In this document: positions 43,889-53,318 of the stretch, piece by piece
Layout: each line of letters begins with the position of its first letter
Position numbering within the stretch: position 1 is the stretch's first letter
Source: DATBAX01 sp963762965
Lineage (GTDB): Bacteria > Acidobacteriota > Terriglobia > Terriglobales > Acidobacteriaceae
Length of the DNA stretch: 64,000 nucleotides
NCBI GenBank assembly: GCA_963762965.1
Contig: CAVXME010000001.1
Coordinates: forward strand, 1,302,001-1,366,000
Direction: 5' to 3'
Position numbers and translations under genes: made by a program
The notes under the pieces: model-generated
What the model saw: only the letters and a program-made list of their open reading frames with translations
Told to the model about the DNA's origin: nothing
The model's database searches: none

Positions 43889-45487
43889 TCATGGAAGCTC
43901 TTGGGCCCCGACGTAGAGTGACACTTCCAACCCAGTGAAATCGTGTAGCTCGACCTCAACGTGGCCTGTCGCGGCCAGATTCGCCAGAGCGATCGACGTT
44001 TCATCGGGTCCGGAAGGCCCCTCCGCATGCGACAGCACCAACCATACCCGCCGATATTGAGGAATGGCCTGCGCCAGCTGGCCGTAGGATGGCTTTTCCA
44101 CAAAATCAAGGAATGTGATGTGATCGCCATGGTTTGGATAAAGCACCACTGGACTTGCGGCAGATCCGGCGGGAGAAATCGCGGCTTGAAGCGAATGGTA
44201 ATACTCGTAGGGCATGCGTCCCATGGGAACGTGGAACACGATGGCGTCCCCCGGCTGGGCATGGCTTAGGATGTACTGCGAGGCGGCGCGCCAATTCTCC
44301 CGCTGCACGTCTTCGAAATCCTGGCGATAGTAGGACGCCGTGCCCTGAAGGGAGAGCACGACCAAGACGAGCGCGGCCAATGCCATGGTCCGGGCCGGAG
44401 GGATGCGAGAGAGCCCCGCGGCGGCAAGCAAAATCAGCGCCGGGAGGCACAGGATAAAATATCGCGGCAGAAAAAGCGGCCGAGCCTGGGACAAAACCAG
44501 CACCGAGAATACGGGAAAAAATAGCCATAGCAAGAGAAAGCGATAACGCCAGGTTTCCCACGAGGCCCGTTGCTGAATCCCCCTGCTGTTGATTTCGCCA
44601 AAGGCCGCTGGAACGACCGCAGCCAGGCCGGCCAGCACGTATGCGACTAATAGGAGGACGCCACCGTTCCCAGCGAGTCGAAGTCCAAGCTGCCAGAGAT
44701 TATCCAGTCCCGGACGCTGGATCCAGCGCAACGGCCCGGCCCCGGTCGTGGCCACGAAAACGGCGATGGGAGAAACCAGGAGGGCGATCCAGCGCCAGTC
44801 TTTTCTTATTTCTTTGGGAATGCTTTCCCGATCGAGAAATAGTAAGGACAACCACTGGGCCAGTATCAACAAGCCCGCATAAAAGTGAGCATAGACTGCC
44901 GCAGTGCTGAGAAGTATGTATGCCACACGATTCCGGCGCGATGGCAGCTCCAGGCATTTCAGGAAATAGAAGCTGGAGCGCACGCACAGAAGCACCATCA
45001 GCGAATAGCTGCGGGCTTCCTGCGAGTAGCGCACGTGATAGGCGTTCACTGCCAGCAAAGCGGCGGCGATCAAACCCACCCGCGAGTTAAAAAGCCTGCG
45101 GCCCAGGAAGTAAAGTACGGGAATCGTGGCTAGTGCGAATAACACTGAAAGCCCGCGAACGAAAGCTTCACTCTGCCCAAAGAGCACCCAGCCCCGCAGC
45201 AGCAGATAATACAAGGACATATTGGCTTCGCGCCGCCACAAAATGCGTCCAAAGTTGTACCAATCCAGGCGGGCGATGCCGATGCTCACCCCTTCATCGA
45301 ACCAGAAAGTCCGGGCGGCGAGGGCATGAAAGCGGAGAACGGCAGCAAGGACCGTGATTGCCGAAAGAAGCCCCAACTCCGCGGGGGAAGGAGACCGCGC
45401 CGCTTCGGTGGCGGATAATTTCCCGGTTCTCACGGGTATGGGGTCAGAGGCATTCACAAGGAATCCCATGGTATCTCGAAAAACCAA
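43889..45487 (-). CDS. Glycosyltransferase family 39-like membrane protein
   Basis: This 532-residue membrane protein has about ten to eleven helices. The first periplasmic loop carries Trp-Phe-Asp-Glu-Gly, the acidic motif expected in lipid-phosphate-sugar-dependent mannosyl- or arabinosyl-type transferases. The last 150 residues form a soluble periplasmic domain. A start at 45469 (second Met) is equally good. Such enzymes transfer sugars from polyprenyl-phosphate donors to proteins or lipids; donor and acceptor are unknown here. It converges with the TPR gene and diverges from accC. Confidence 0.88.
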   Translation of the reverse strand: MVFRDTMGFLVNASDPIPVRTGKLSATEAARSPSPAELGLLSAITVLAAVLRFHALAARTFWFDEGVSIGIARLDWYNFGRILWRREANMSLYYLLLRGWVLFGQSEAFVRGLSVLFALATIPVLYFLGRRLFNSRVGLIAAALLAVNAYHVRYSQEARSYSLMVLLCVRSSFYFLKCLELPSRRNRVAYILLSTAAVYAHFYAGLLILAQWLSLLFLDRESIPKEIRKDWRWIALLVSPIAVFVATTGAGPLRWIQRPGLDNLWQLGLRLAGNGGVLLLVAYVLAGLAAVVPAAFGEINSRGIQQRASWETWRYRFLLLWLFFPVFSVLVLSQARPLFLPRYFILCLPALILLAAAGLSRIPPARTMALAALVLVVLSLQGTASYYRQDFEDVQRENWRAASQYILSHAQPGDAIVFHVPMGRMPYEYYHSLQAAISPAGSAASPVVLYPNHGDHITFLDFVEKPSYGQLAQAIPQYRRVWLVLSHAEGPSGPDETSIALANLAATGHVEVELHDFTGLEVSLYVGAQELP

Positions 45488-45552
45488 GAATCTTCACGAA
45501 ACTCCAGTAAAATTAGCAGTTTGAGCTGAAGCTGCCCAGGAAATCTGCAAGC

Positions 45553-47082
45553 ATGTTCAAGAAAATTCTCATCGCGAATCGAGGGGAAATCGCGGTACGG
45601 GTGGTCCGCGCCTGCCGCGAATTGGGGATCATCTCGGCAGCGGTGTATTCAGATGCGGACCGCGCCTCCCTGCATGTGAGAAAAGCAGACGAGGCGTATC
45701 ACATTGGCCCAGCGGCGGCGACGGAGTCCTATCTAAACATCGCCAAGATCATTGCTGTCGCCAAACACAGCGGCGCCGATGCGGTCCATCCTGGCTACGG
45801 TTTCCTTTCCGAAAATGCAAAGTTTGCCCAGGCTTGTGTTGATGCAGGCATCAAGTTCATTGGCCCCTCGGCATCGTCGATCGAGATGATGGGTTCGAAA
45901 ACCCGGGGCCGGCAGGAGATGGAAAAGGCCGGCCTGCCATTCGTGCCTGGCACTTCCAAGGGATTGGAATCCATCGAGCAAGCGGAGCAGGTTGCCGGCA
46001 AGATCGGCTATCCCGTGATGCTCAAGGCGGCCGCTGGGGGCGGGGGCAAGGGTATGCGCCTGGTGCATAACCGGGAAGAACTCAAGCCGGCGCTGGAAGC
46101 GGCGCAGAGCGAAGCCCAACGTGCCTTCGGTGACAGCGAGGTATATCTCGAGAAGGCCATCGTCAATCCCCGCCACATCGAAATGCAGATACTGGCGGAC
46201 GAGCATGGCAACACCTTATATCTCGGTGAGCGCGAGTGTTCCCTTCAGCGCCGGCACCAGAAGGTTCTGGAGGAGTCTCCCTCGCCGCTGGTTGATCCAG
46301 ACATGCGGCGGCGCATGGGCGAAGTCGCCGTCCGGGTGGCGAAAGCTGCTCATTACAGTAATGCTGGGACGGTCGAGTTTCTGGTCGACCAGCAGAAGAA
46401 CTTCTATTTTCTGGAAATGAACACGCGGTTGCAGGTGGAGCATCCCGTCACGGAACTGGTCACAGGTCTCGATCTCGTCCACTTGCAGATTCGCATCGCG
46501 GCTGGCGAAAAGCTTCCCTTCGCGCAGCAGGACGTTGTCATACGGGGCCATGCCATCGAATGCCGCATCTATGCTGAAGATCCGGACAGCAACTACTTCC
46601 CCAGCCCCGGGAAAATCACTTTGCTGCAAGAGCCTGCCGGCCCTGGGATCCGGCTGGACAGCGGTATCTACGAAGGCTGGACCGTGCCAATTGACTACGA
46701 TCCGCTGCTGGCCAAACTCATCGGCTACGGAACCGCCCGCCCGCAAGTCATCGCCCGTCTGTCGCGCGCTCTGGATGAATATTTTGTGGGCGGCATCAAG
46801 AGCAATCTTTCTCTGTTCCAACGCATTCTGAGCGATCCGGATTTTCAGGCGGGGACTGTAGATACCGGCTTTTTGGACCGCCTGCTAAAGTCCAAACGTA
46901 CAGAACGAAATGCCGACGATGCGAAAATTGCGGCCATTGCGGCCGGGTTGTTTGCCGCACTGGATTCCGCGTCATCGTCCGCAGGCAATGGAACACCATC
47001 CGCCAACCGAGAAAGTGCGGACCGCAACGGTCCCACATCTACAAGCTGGAAGCAGACTGCAAGAACCGAGGCGTTGAGGTAA
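45553..47082 (+). CDS. accC: Biotin carboxylase subunit (AccC/PccA-type)
   Basis: This ATP-grasp enzyme of 509 residues carboxylates biotin using bicarbonate. It starts Met-Phe-Lys-Lys-Ile-Leu-Ile-Ala-Asn-Arg-Gly-Glu-Ile-Ala. The ATP lid is Ala-Ala-Gly-Gly-Gly-Gly-Lys-Gly-Met-Arg. The core has Arg-Asp/Glu-Cys-Ser-type Glu-Cys-Ser-Leu-Gln-Arg-Arg and Glu-Met-Asn-Thr-Arg-Leu-Gln-Val-Glu-His. The last 55 residues are an Ala/Ser/Arg-rich extension absent from E. coli AccC. Its stop overlaps the start of the carrier gene by one base, so the two subunits are coupled. The arrangement looks like a split acyl-CoA carboxylase alpha chain. Confidence 0.94.
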   Translation: MFKKILIANRGEIAVRVVRACRELGIISAAVYSDADRASLHVRKADEAYHIGPAAATESYLNIAKIIAVAKHSGADAVHPGYGFLSENAKFAQACVDAGIKFIGPSASSIEMMGSKTRGRQEMEKAGLPFVPGTSKGLESIEQAEQVAGKIGYPVMLKAAAGGGGKGMRLVHNREELKPALEAAQSEAQRAFGDSEVYLEKAIVNPRHIEMQILADEHGNTLYLGERECSLQRRHQKVLEESPSPLVDPDMRRRMGEVAVRVAKAAHYSNAGTVEFLVDQQKNFYFLEMNTRLQVEHPVTELVTGLDLVHLQIRIAAGEKLPFAQQDVVIRGHAIECRIYAEDPDSNYFPSPGKITLLQEPAGPGIRLDSGIYEGWTVPIDYDPLLAKLIGYGTARPQVIARLSRALDEYFVGGIKSNLSLFQRILSDPDFQAGTVDTGFLDRLLKSKRTERNADDAKIAAIAAGLFAALDSASSSAGNGTPSANRESADRNGPTSTSWKQTARTEALR

Positions 47083-47579
47083 TGCTTTACGACATCGCCA
47101 TCGACGGAAAGAGCTACCGCCTCGAACTTTCCCAAGCGGAGGGCCGCTGGCAATGCCGCCTCGACGGTCAGGAATTCCAGATTGACGTAGTTCGCATCGG
47201 TGACGACGTTCTCTCTCTCGTATCAGAGGGCAAGACATACGAGATCAGGCGCGAACGCACGGAGACTGACACCCGCGTGTGGGTTGGCGGCACAAGTTAT
47301 GCCGCGGAAGTCCGCGATCCCCGGTCCTTACGCGCCCGGAAGAGAAAGTCCGGAGATGAGAGCGGCCCCCGGAAACTGGTTGCCTCCATGCCGGGCAAAG
47401 TGGTTCGCGTCCTGGTGAGCGAGAAATCGGCGGTCGAGGCAGGTCAGGGAATCATCGTGGTGGAAGCCATGAAGATGCAGAACGAGATTAAATCTCCCAA
47501 GAAGGGCATCGTTCAAAAACTGATTGCAGCGGAAGGCGCCAACGTCAATGCCGGGGATGTTCTCGCGATCGTGGAATGA
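47082..47579 (+). CDS. Biotin carboxyl carrier protein with BT-like N-terminal region
   Basis: This 165-residue protein has a C-terminal biotinyl domain (about 92-165) with Glu-Ala-Met-Lys131-Met, where Lys131 is biotinylated. The first 90 residues are beta-rich and lack the usual Ala/Pro linker of AccB. They resemble the region joining the carboxylase and carrier parts in propionyl/methylcrotonyl-CoA carboxylase alpha chains (inference). It overlaps accC by one base. The matching carboxyltransferase is not adjacent. Confidence 0.9.
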   Translation: MLYDIAIDGKSYRLELSQAEGRWQCRLDGQEFQIDVVRIGDDVLSLVSEGKTYEIRRERTETDTRVWVGGTSYAAEVRDPRSLRARKRKSGDESGPRKLVASMPGKVVRVLVSEKSAVEAGQGIIVVEAMKMQNEIKSPKKGIVQKLIAAEGANVNAGDVLAIVE

Positions 47580-47604
47580 ACTCGAAATCAGCCCCGATTC
47601 CCAG

Positions 47605-48666
47605 CTACTTCATCAGGCCGTTGCTCTCCAGGACTTTCTCGGCGTAATAGTTTTCCACCTTGGCCTGGTTGTGCAGCACATCGTAATATGCGGCTTTGAG
47701 CAGTTGTTCGCGATGGTCCTGAAGTTGCGAGCGAATGGCCTGTTGCACACGCGGATCGGAAAAATCCCGCTGCCCGGCGGGCTCTTTGGAAATCAGCTTC
47801 ACAATCTGAAAGCCGAACAATTGCTTGCTCCGGGGATCGAGGATGGTGATGATGGGGCTGTATTCCCCGGCCTTCAATTTGAGCACGGCATCGCGGGTGG
47901 CTGGGTCGGTGCGCGCCAGCCCAGACTCGGGCGTGAAGCCCAAATCTCCGCCACTGGCCGAGGTTTCCGCATCCTCAGAGTAGTTCATGGCTAGGGTGCC
48001 GAAATCATCGCCGCTCTCCAGGCGATTCAGCACCATCTCAATTTTCTTTCGCGCCTGCGGCTCATTTTGCGCCTTGTTGTTTTCGCGGACCTGCGGGTTG
48101 GGCAAAGGCGTGACAAAAATGTGCGCCAGATGGTACTGAGGTTCGATGAAATTGAATTGCGACTTGTGGGTGATGAAGTAGTTGGTTACGTCCTGGTCAG
48201 AGATGGTGATTTTGGAAGTAACTTCCTTGTTCATGACCTTGTCCACGGTCAGCGAGCGGCGAATATCGCGCTTGAAATCGTCGGCGGAGATGTTTTTTTC
48301 CTTCAGCCGGGCGGCAAATTGCTCCGCTGTATAAGGCGATTTAATCTCGTTCAGCTTGCGGTCCACTTCATCGTCGGTGGCCAGCAGCCCCAGCTTCTCG
48401 GCGCGGCGCATCAGGATCTCGTTGTCAATCAACTCGCGCAGTATGCTGAGCCGCAGGCTGGTGGCTTGCTCTCCGACCGGTTGCTGATCGGAGCCAGCCG
48501 TCTGATTCTGGTAGTACTTTTCGACGTCCGAGAGGTAAATTTTATGCCCGTCCACGGTGGCGGCCACATCGCCCCCGCCCTGATTGCCTCCGCAGGCGGC
48601 AGAGCCAGCCAGCAGGGACGCCAGGAGCGCTGCCAGACTGTAACGAATGATCAACTTTGCGTTCAA
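47605..48666 (-). CDS. SurA/PrsA-like peptidyl-prolyl isomerase lipoprotein
   Basis: This 353-residue protein has a signal peptide with a lipobox ending at Cys25 (Ser-Ala-Ala-Cys) and a Gly-rich start of the mature form. A SurA-N-like chaperone part (about 35-165) precedes one parvulin domain. The latter is seen as His-Leu-Ala-His-Ile-Phe-Val, then Gly-Asp-Asp-Phe-Gly-Thr-Leu-Ala and Gly-Gly-Asp-Leu-Gly-Phe. A helical C-terminus completes it. It is the last gene of the lptD-larE-dsbA-like run; in E. coli surA directly follows lptD. It probably helps outer-membrane protein folding. Confidence 0.9.
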   Translation of the reverse strand: MNAKLIIRYSLAALLASLLAGSAACGGNQGGGDVAATVDGHKIYLSDVEKYYQNQTAGSDQQPVGEQATSLRLSILRELIDNEILMRRAEKLGLLATDDEVDRKLNEIKSPYTAEQFAARLKEKNISADDFKRDIRRSLTVDKVMNKEVTSKITISDQDVTNYFITHKSQFNFIEPQYHLAHIFVTPLPNPQVRENNKAQNEPQARKKIEMVLNRLESGDDFGTLAMNYSEDAETSASGGDLGFTPESGLARTDPATRDAVLKLKAGEYSPIITILDPRSKQLFGFQIVKLISKEPAGQRDFSDPRVQQAIRSQLQDHREQLLKAAYYDVLHNQAKVENYYAEKVLESNGLMK

Positions 48667-48721
48667 TGAATCCTCCCCAGAAAACCAGCCGGTGGGATAT
48701 GTTGCGGCCTCTCGAAGTTCA

Positions 48722-49657
48722 TCACTTGCTGGCAGCCGCCGATCCAGCGGTCGCGGCAGCCGCGTGCGTCGGAGGCTTTACCCCGGCCTGCTCTAACGCA
48801 TGATCAAACAATTCCCGGAATTCGCTGGCCGGAAGCGCTCCATCGGCCTCCTGTCCATTGATGAACATGGTCGGGGTCGCATCCACACCCAGGGCGTCGC
48901 CTTCCTTGATCGAGGCCTTCACCGCATCTTCGTTCTGCGCTTTGATGCAGGACTGAAGTTTCGCCACATCGACATTGTGCTTCTGTCCCTGCTGTAGAGT
49001 GATGCGGTCGAGCGCGGCCAGTTTCTCATCCCGGCCTTTTTCCGAATCTATTTCCGACTTGTTGGCATGCATATAGTCGGCGAACTCCCAGTAGGCGTCG
49101 TTATTTTGCGCCGCCAGGCAATTGGCGTCAACGGCGGCATGGATGGCCCAGGGATGAATCTCCGAGAGAGGATAATCCTTGTAAATGAAAGCGATGCGAT
49201 CGCCGTATTCCTTGAACAACTCCGGGAAGATGGTTTCATGCACCCGCGAACAGAAGGGACATTCGAAGTCGTCGAAGTTGACTACCACCACTTTGGCGTC
49301 CTTGTTGCCGCGGATGGGGCGTCCCTGAATGTCGATTTTCTTCATGACTTCAGCGTACGGGTCCTTGCTGAGGTCCAGTTTCGTCATCCGAATCAGCGTT
49401 TTGCTGTCTTTGGAAAGCAGAAACTCGAAAGTCTGCCTCTTTTCGCCACCATCGAACGTGATGCTGAGCCCGTCATAATTGGGAAACTCGCTGGCCTTGA
49501 TGGCGCCCACCACGATCTTTACCGAAGCTGGAACGTTGTAATAGGACCGGACTTCCCGTTCAATGCGTTGCAGGGTCTCGGCGGAAGGCGCCGATTGAGC
49601 AGAACAGCCGAGACACAACAGCAGAAAGACCAGAATCGAACGCCGCAAGAATGTCAC
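48722..49657 (-). CDS. DsbA-like thiol oxidoreductase, exported
   Basis: This is a 311-residue protein. The N-terminus is a signal peptide with a possible lipobox at Cys18 (Leu-Cys-Leu-Gly-Cys). Residues about 25-112 form an extra domain of unknown fold. The thioredoxin/DsbA domain has Cys133-Pro-Phe-Cys136 in Phe-Glu-Cys-Pro-Phe-Cys and a cis-Pro in Asp-Ala-Thr-Pro-Thr-Met-Phe. The tail is Ala/Thr-rich. The Cys-Pro-Phe-Cys centre suggests an oxidant or isomerase. It lies 55 bases upstream of the prolyl isomerase gene on the same strand, and LptD upstream is a plausible client. Confidence 0.9.
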   Translation of the reverse strand: MTFLRRSILVFLLLCLGCSAQSAPSAETLQRIEREVRSYYNVPASVKIVVGAIKASEFPNYDGLSITFDGGEKRQTFEFLLSKDSKTLIRMTKLDLSKDPYAEVMKKIDIQGRPIRGNKDAKVVVVNFDDFECPFCSRVHETIFPELFKEYGDRIAFIYKDYPLSEIHPWAIHAAVDANCLAAQNNDAYWEFADYMHANKSEIDSEKGRDEKLAALDRITLQQGQKHNVDVAKLQSCIKAQNEDAVKASIKEGDALGVDATPTMFINGQEADGALPASEFRELFDHALEQAGVKPPTHAAAATAGSAAASK

Positions 49658-49759
49658 CCAGAAACCGCCTAAACCACGAGATATAAAGCTAATTATCTCA
49701 TAGTTACTACGCCCGCCGGGAGGCGAGACTGGTTCAACAGTGCAGGCTGCGGGTCTGGA

Positions 49760-50623
49760 TTACTCGCTCGGACGCACCAATTGTTGGACTGACAACAGGG
49801 CGTTCATGGACCCGGAACGGAAACCTTCCAGATCGAGGGTCACAAATTTAAACCCCAGCGCTTTAAAGATGCGGCTGAATTCGGCGGCCATTTCCGGGGT
49901 CAGAGCGCGCGGCAATTCTTCCCGCGCAATTTCGATGCGGACCATCTCGCCGTGGTGGCGAACCCGGAACTGGCGGAAGCCCAAGGCGCGAATAGCGTCT
50001 TCTCCCTGTTCGACCGTGCTCAGCGTTTCGCGGTTGACGGGACGCCCGTACTCAACGCGCGAGGACAAGCAGGCCGACGCGGGTTTGTCCCAGATACGCA
50101 GGCCGGCGGCTCGTGCCAGCTCGCGAATGTTCTCTTTGGTGAGTCCGGCATCCAGCAGTGGCGCGGCGACGTGATGGCGCTGGGCGGCGGCCTGTCCGGG
50201 GCGGAAGTCGCCCTGATCGTCCACATTCACCCCGTAAGCGATGGCATCGAAGCCGCGTTTCTGGCGGAGCTCTTCCATGACCGTGAACAATTCGTCTTTG
50301 CAATGAAAACAACGGGCGGAATCATTCCGAGCGTATTCAGGACGATCGAGCTCGCTGGTGGCGATCACTTCAATCGGAATGCCCTGTTCGTTGGCAAAGG
50401 CAATCGCGTCGGCCAGGTGGGTGCGGGCCAGGCTGGGAGAATCGGCGATGACCGCGAGCATTTCCGAACCTAACGCCTGGTGAGCCGCCCAGGCCAGAAA
50501 AGCGGAATCCACACCGCCCGAGTACGCCACCAGGACGCGACCCAAAGACCGCAGCCGGCCATTTAGCGCTGCCTGCTTGGGACTGATGGCCGTGGGAACG
50601 AGATCGGGGACAACTGGCATCAA
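49760..50623 (-). CDS. larE: ATP-dependent sulfur transferase LarE
   Basis: This is a 287-residue PP-loop enzyme of nickel-pincer-cofactor synthesis that inserts sulfur into the pyridinium precursor. The PP-loop is Ser-Gly-Gly-Val-Asp-Ser (35-40). Cys105 and Cys108 (Cys-Phe-His-Cys) plus Cys185 (Ala-Cys-Leu-Ser-Ser-Arg) match the three cysteines of cluster-binding LarE such as the Thermotoga protein. It may therefore use a [4Fe-4S] cluster instead of sacrificing its own sulfur. larB, larC and larA are not in the window. It lies 35 bases downstream of lptD. Confidence 0.92.
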   Translation of the reverse strand: MMPVVPDLVPTAISPKQAALNGRLRSLGRVLVAYSGGVDSAFLAWAAHQALGSEMLAVIADSPSLARTHLADAIAFANEQGIPIEVIATSELDRPEYARNDSARCFHCKDELFTVMEELRQKRGFDAIAYGVNVDDQGDFRPGQAAAQRHHVAAPLLDAGLTKENIRELARAAGLRIWDKPASACLSSRVEYGRPVNRETLSTVEQGEDAIRALGFRQFRVRHHGEMVRIEIAREELPRALTPEMAAEFSRIFKALGFKFVTLDLEGFRSGSMNALLSVQQLVRPSE

Positions 50624-50658
50624 GCTATCTTAATACGGCGCGCGTCTTAGATGTTGCG

Positions 50659-53145
50659 CTAGAACAAACGTTCCTGTCGTCGCAAATTGCCAAAGGCGCC
50701 AATATTGGCTAGGGCAAAGGTGAAGCGGAGCTGATTCTCGTCCCGCACCGAGCCCAGGTTGAAACGCCGATACTCGATGTTTACTCCACAGCAATCCCAG
50801 TTATAGGCCGCCTGCGCCGAGCTGTACTGAAGAGCGCCGATTCCACCATCAAACCCCAGGTTGGCCGCCACGCTGAAGCCGCGTTTATTGGGTTGGCCAT
50901 AGCCAAATACGGCCCGAAATTGATTGTAGGATGTCGCCGTCACGGGTGTGGGATTCGAAGGCAAAGTGTCGCTAAGAACCCGCAAAAATGCGTTACCCCC
51001 ACCCAGCGTGAACGCGCCAATCCGATAGTTCAGCAAAGCAGTGCTGTTGTTGATGTGCCCCGACTTGAAGTCATAGTCAACGTCCCACTCAATGTCGGTC
51101 CGGTTGCTGGTCTGGGCGCGAAGGCGCGAGATAAGCGGCGAGAGCCGGCGCTCTTCGGTCAAAAAAGAAATGCCAGTCAGGTCCATGGTGCTGGTGAAGA
51201 CGTTGGGCCGCCCCGGTACCAGAGCGCCCCCGAAGGTGGGATCGATAAAATACTTCTGCGCCAGCTCCCAGGTGACCACCTCGCGTACTTGAGGCTGGGT
51301 GCGGCAGGTAATTTCCTTGGTGGGCTCATAGCGCTGCCACGGAATCCGGTTTTGCGCCGGCGCTCCGCCCACCAGGAGCGTGGGCATGCCAGGCGGACTA
51401 CAGTCGTCGGACTGTTCGCTGGTTCGCTTGCTATAGAGACGGTTTACAACTGAGTATTCGACTTCATTGGTGTCGCTGAGGATGTCGCGTTCATCGAAAC
51501 GAAGAATGCTGGAGAAATTGTTTACCCCGGTCACATAGTTGTAAACCAGGCGCGGCTCAATCACGTGTTTCCACTTGCGCCCCAGAAACTCGCGGTCAAA
51601 CACCCGGTCCAACGCAGGCGGGCGCACTTCGACCGAACCTTCCAAAGCCTTGCGGTTGGTGGTATCCGAGAGCGCCGATTCCACTTCGATTCCCGCAACC
51701 TCAGAAGTCAGCAGTTGCTTGGTGTAAATCGTGTCCCGAAGCGAAAGCTCCGGACGGACCGACCAGCCATGAAACTGCAACGGCAAGGAAACGCTGGGAT
51801 TCAAATCGAACCGCGCAACGATCCCTCCGGTTGAAAAATGTTCGGCAATCGTCCCGGCAAAAAAAGGAGGATCGCTGCGCTCCAGGCCGTCGAGAGCTGC
51901 GTCATACGACCAGTAAAAGGGCGTGTGTTCCAGGGCGTGATCAACGCTGGAAGTCGTAAAGCTGGGGGCATGGAGAATGTTAATCACATCGCCGTTGGTC
52001 GTACCTTCATAGTTCTGATAACGCTCCATCGAACCGTTGAAAAAGAAGCCGTTCTTCACGTTGGAAAGAAAGGCGGTGGAATTCACTTCCGAGTTCACCG
52101 CCTGGCTGAAAACGTCGGTAAAGGCCAGACGAAAGACGTAGGAGCTGAGGTAGTCGACATTGGCCACGCCGCGGAAGCCGTGCGCAAAGCTTCCTTCAGC
52201 GGTCATTCTCACATCCGCGCCCCCTTGATATTGTGAGCCAGTGAGACGGTCGAGCACACTGAAGAAATTGAGATCCACAAATGAGGCATCGCCCGGCTGC
52301 ATGCGAAATTCACCCTCGGGTGCCCAACCACGCTTGGAATAATACTGAGTACCCAGCAGCGCGTCCGTGCTGGGATTGATCGCCCAAAACACAGATTCGC
52401 CGGCGGTATAGCCCTTGGTCGAGGAGTGCCCAACACTGGGAATCAGAAAACCGGATTGCCGCGGCCGCTTTTGCACGGGATGGGTGGCAAAGGGAAAAAA
52501 CAGTACGGGAAGCCCCTCCAGGCGGAAAGTGCTGCGGTAAATCTTGGCATTGCCGCCGATCTCTACGTCGACTTCGTGAGCATAGAACTGCCATTTCGGT
52601 CGCGGCAGCTCGCAAGTGGTGATGGTGCCGTCATATACCAGATAGTGGTCGGGCCCGGTCTTCACCACCACCTTGCCGGTAAAGGCAAATGGGTTCGAGG
52701 AGGTGAGAATGAGGCGTGTCGCTTTCAGCCGCAATCCGGTGGTGCCGGTAACGATCTCGAAGCGTCCGGATTCCGACCGCACATTGTACGTCCCATGACT
52801 GGCCTGGATGTGTTCATCATTGGGGCCGCCGTCGAGCACTACGTGGCCATCCACGGTGGAATCCCCAGTGTCGCGGTTGTAGGTGATCTCATCGCCGTAA
52901 AGGACGTACGTGCCATAGTGTACCCAGGCCTTCTGGTGCAGTTTAACCATGGGGCCGTCCAGTTCCTGGCTGACGGCGCTCCAACTGACATCTTCATATT
53001 GCAGGGCTGAGGAGTTGTTGGGCAGAGTTGGTGATGAATCGGAGGGGTTCGCGGTGGAAAGCAACTGGCTGGTAACTAACGATGGAGCGAGTAGCAGATG
53101 ACAAACGAACACGGTCGTGATAAGGAATCGAGTGCGGGATGTCAT
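50659..53145 (-). CDS. lptD: LPS-assembly protein LptD
   Basis: This is the outer-membrane beta-barrel that places lipopolysaccharide on the cell surface. I chose the ATG at 53145 (828 residues), which begins a normal signal peptide; the frame extends to 53205. An OstA/LptA-like beta-jellyroll lies at about 60-260 and a 26-strand barrel region follows. Cys785-Cys786 form an adjacent pair near the C-terminus, as in E. coli LptD, where they make disulfides with N-terminal cysteines. Another cysteine lies in Thr-Thr-Cys-Glu-Leu-Pro. It leads a minus-strand run with larE, a DsbA-like protein and a prolyl isomerase. Confidence 0.93.
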   Translation of the reverse strand: MTSRTRFLITTVFVCHLLLAPSLVTSQLLSTANPSDSSPTLPNNSSALQYEDVSWSAVSQELDGPMVKLHQKAWVHYGTYVLYGDEITYNRDTGDSTVDGHVVLDGGPNDEHIQASHGTYNVRSESGRFEIVTGTTGLRLKATRLILTSSNPFAFTGKVVVKTGPDHYLVYDGTITTCELPRPKWQFYAHEVDVEIGGNAKIYRSTFRLEGLPVLFFPFATHPVQKRPRQSGFLIPSVGHSSTKGYTAGESVFWAINPSTDALLGTQYYSKRGWAPEGEFRMQPGDASFVDLNFFSVLDRLTGSQYQGGADVRMTAEGSFAHGFRGVANVDYLSSYVFRLAFTDVFSQAVNSEVNSTAFLSNVKNGFFFNGSMERYQNYEGTTNGDVINILHAPSFTTSSVDHALEHTPFYWSYDAALDGLERSDPPFFAGTIAEHFSTGGIVARFDLNPSVSLPLQFHGWSVRPELSLRDTIYTKQLLTSEVAGIEVESALSDTTNRKALEGSVEVRPPALDRVFDREFLGRKWKHVIEPRLVYNYVTGVNNFSSILRFDERDILSDTNEVEYSVVNRLYSKRTSEQSDDCSPPGMPTLLVGGAPAQNRIPWQRYEPTKEITCRTQPQVREVVTWELAQKYFIDPTFGGALVPGRPNVFTSTMDLTGISFLTEERRLSPLISRLRAQTSNRTDIEWDVDYDFKSGHINNSTALLNYRIGAFTLGGGNAFLRVLSDTLPSNPTPVTATSYNQFRAVFGYGQPNKRGFSVAANLGFDGGIGALQYSSAQAAYNWDCCGVNIEYRRFNLGSVRDENQLRFTFALANIGAFGNLRRQERLF

Positions 53146-53318
53146 CGGAAACGCACGAACCGACCGGGTGGGAAAGCCACTCCGGAGTATGCGTGACCTT
53201 AGCATGGCCTCGGCTCGAGAGGCAAAGAGTCGATGGGTTGGCGAGATTTTAATTCCTGCCAGTTCTGCGGTGATGTCTGCCGCTGTACCTTGGAAATTCG
53301 TCCGGCCATTGTTTCACT

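Noticed and set aside
50893..53010. Plus-strand frames of 186 and 194 codons opposite lptD
   Set aside because: They mirror the LptD codons and show no protein family features.
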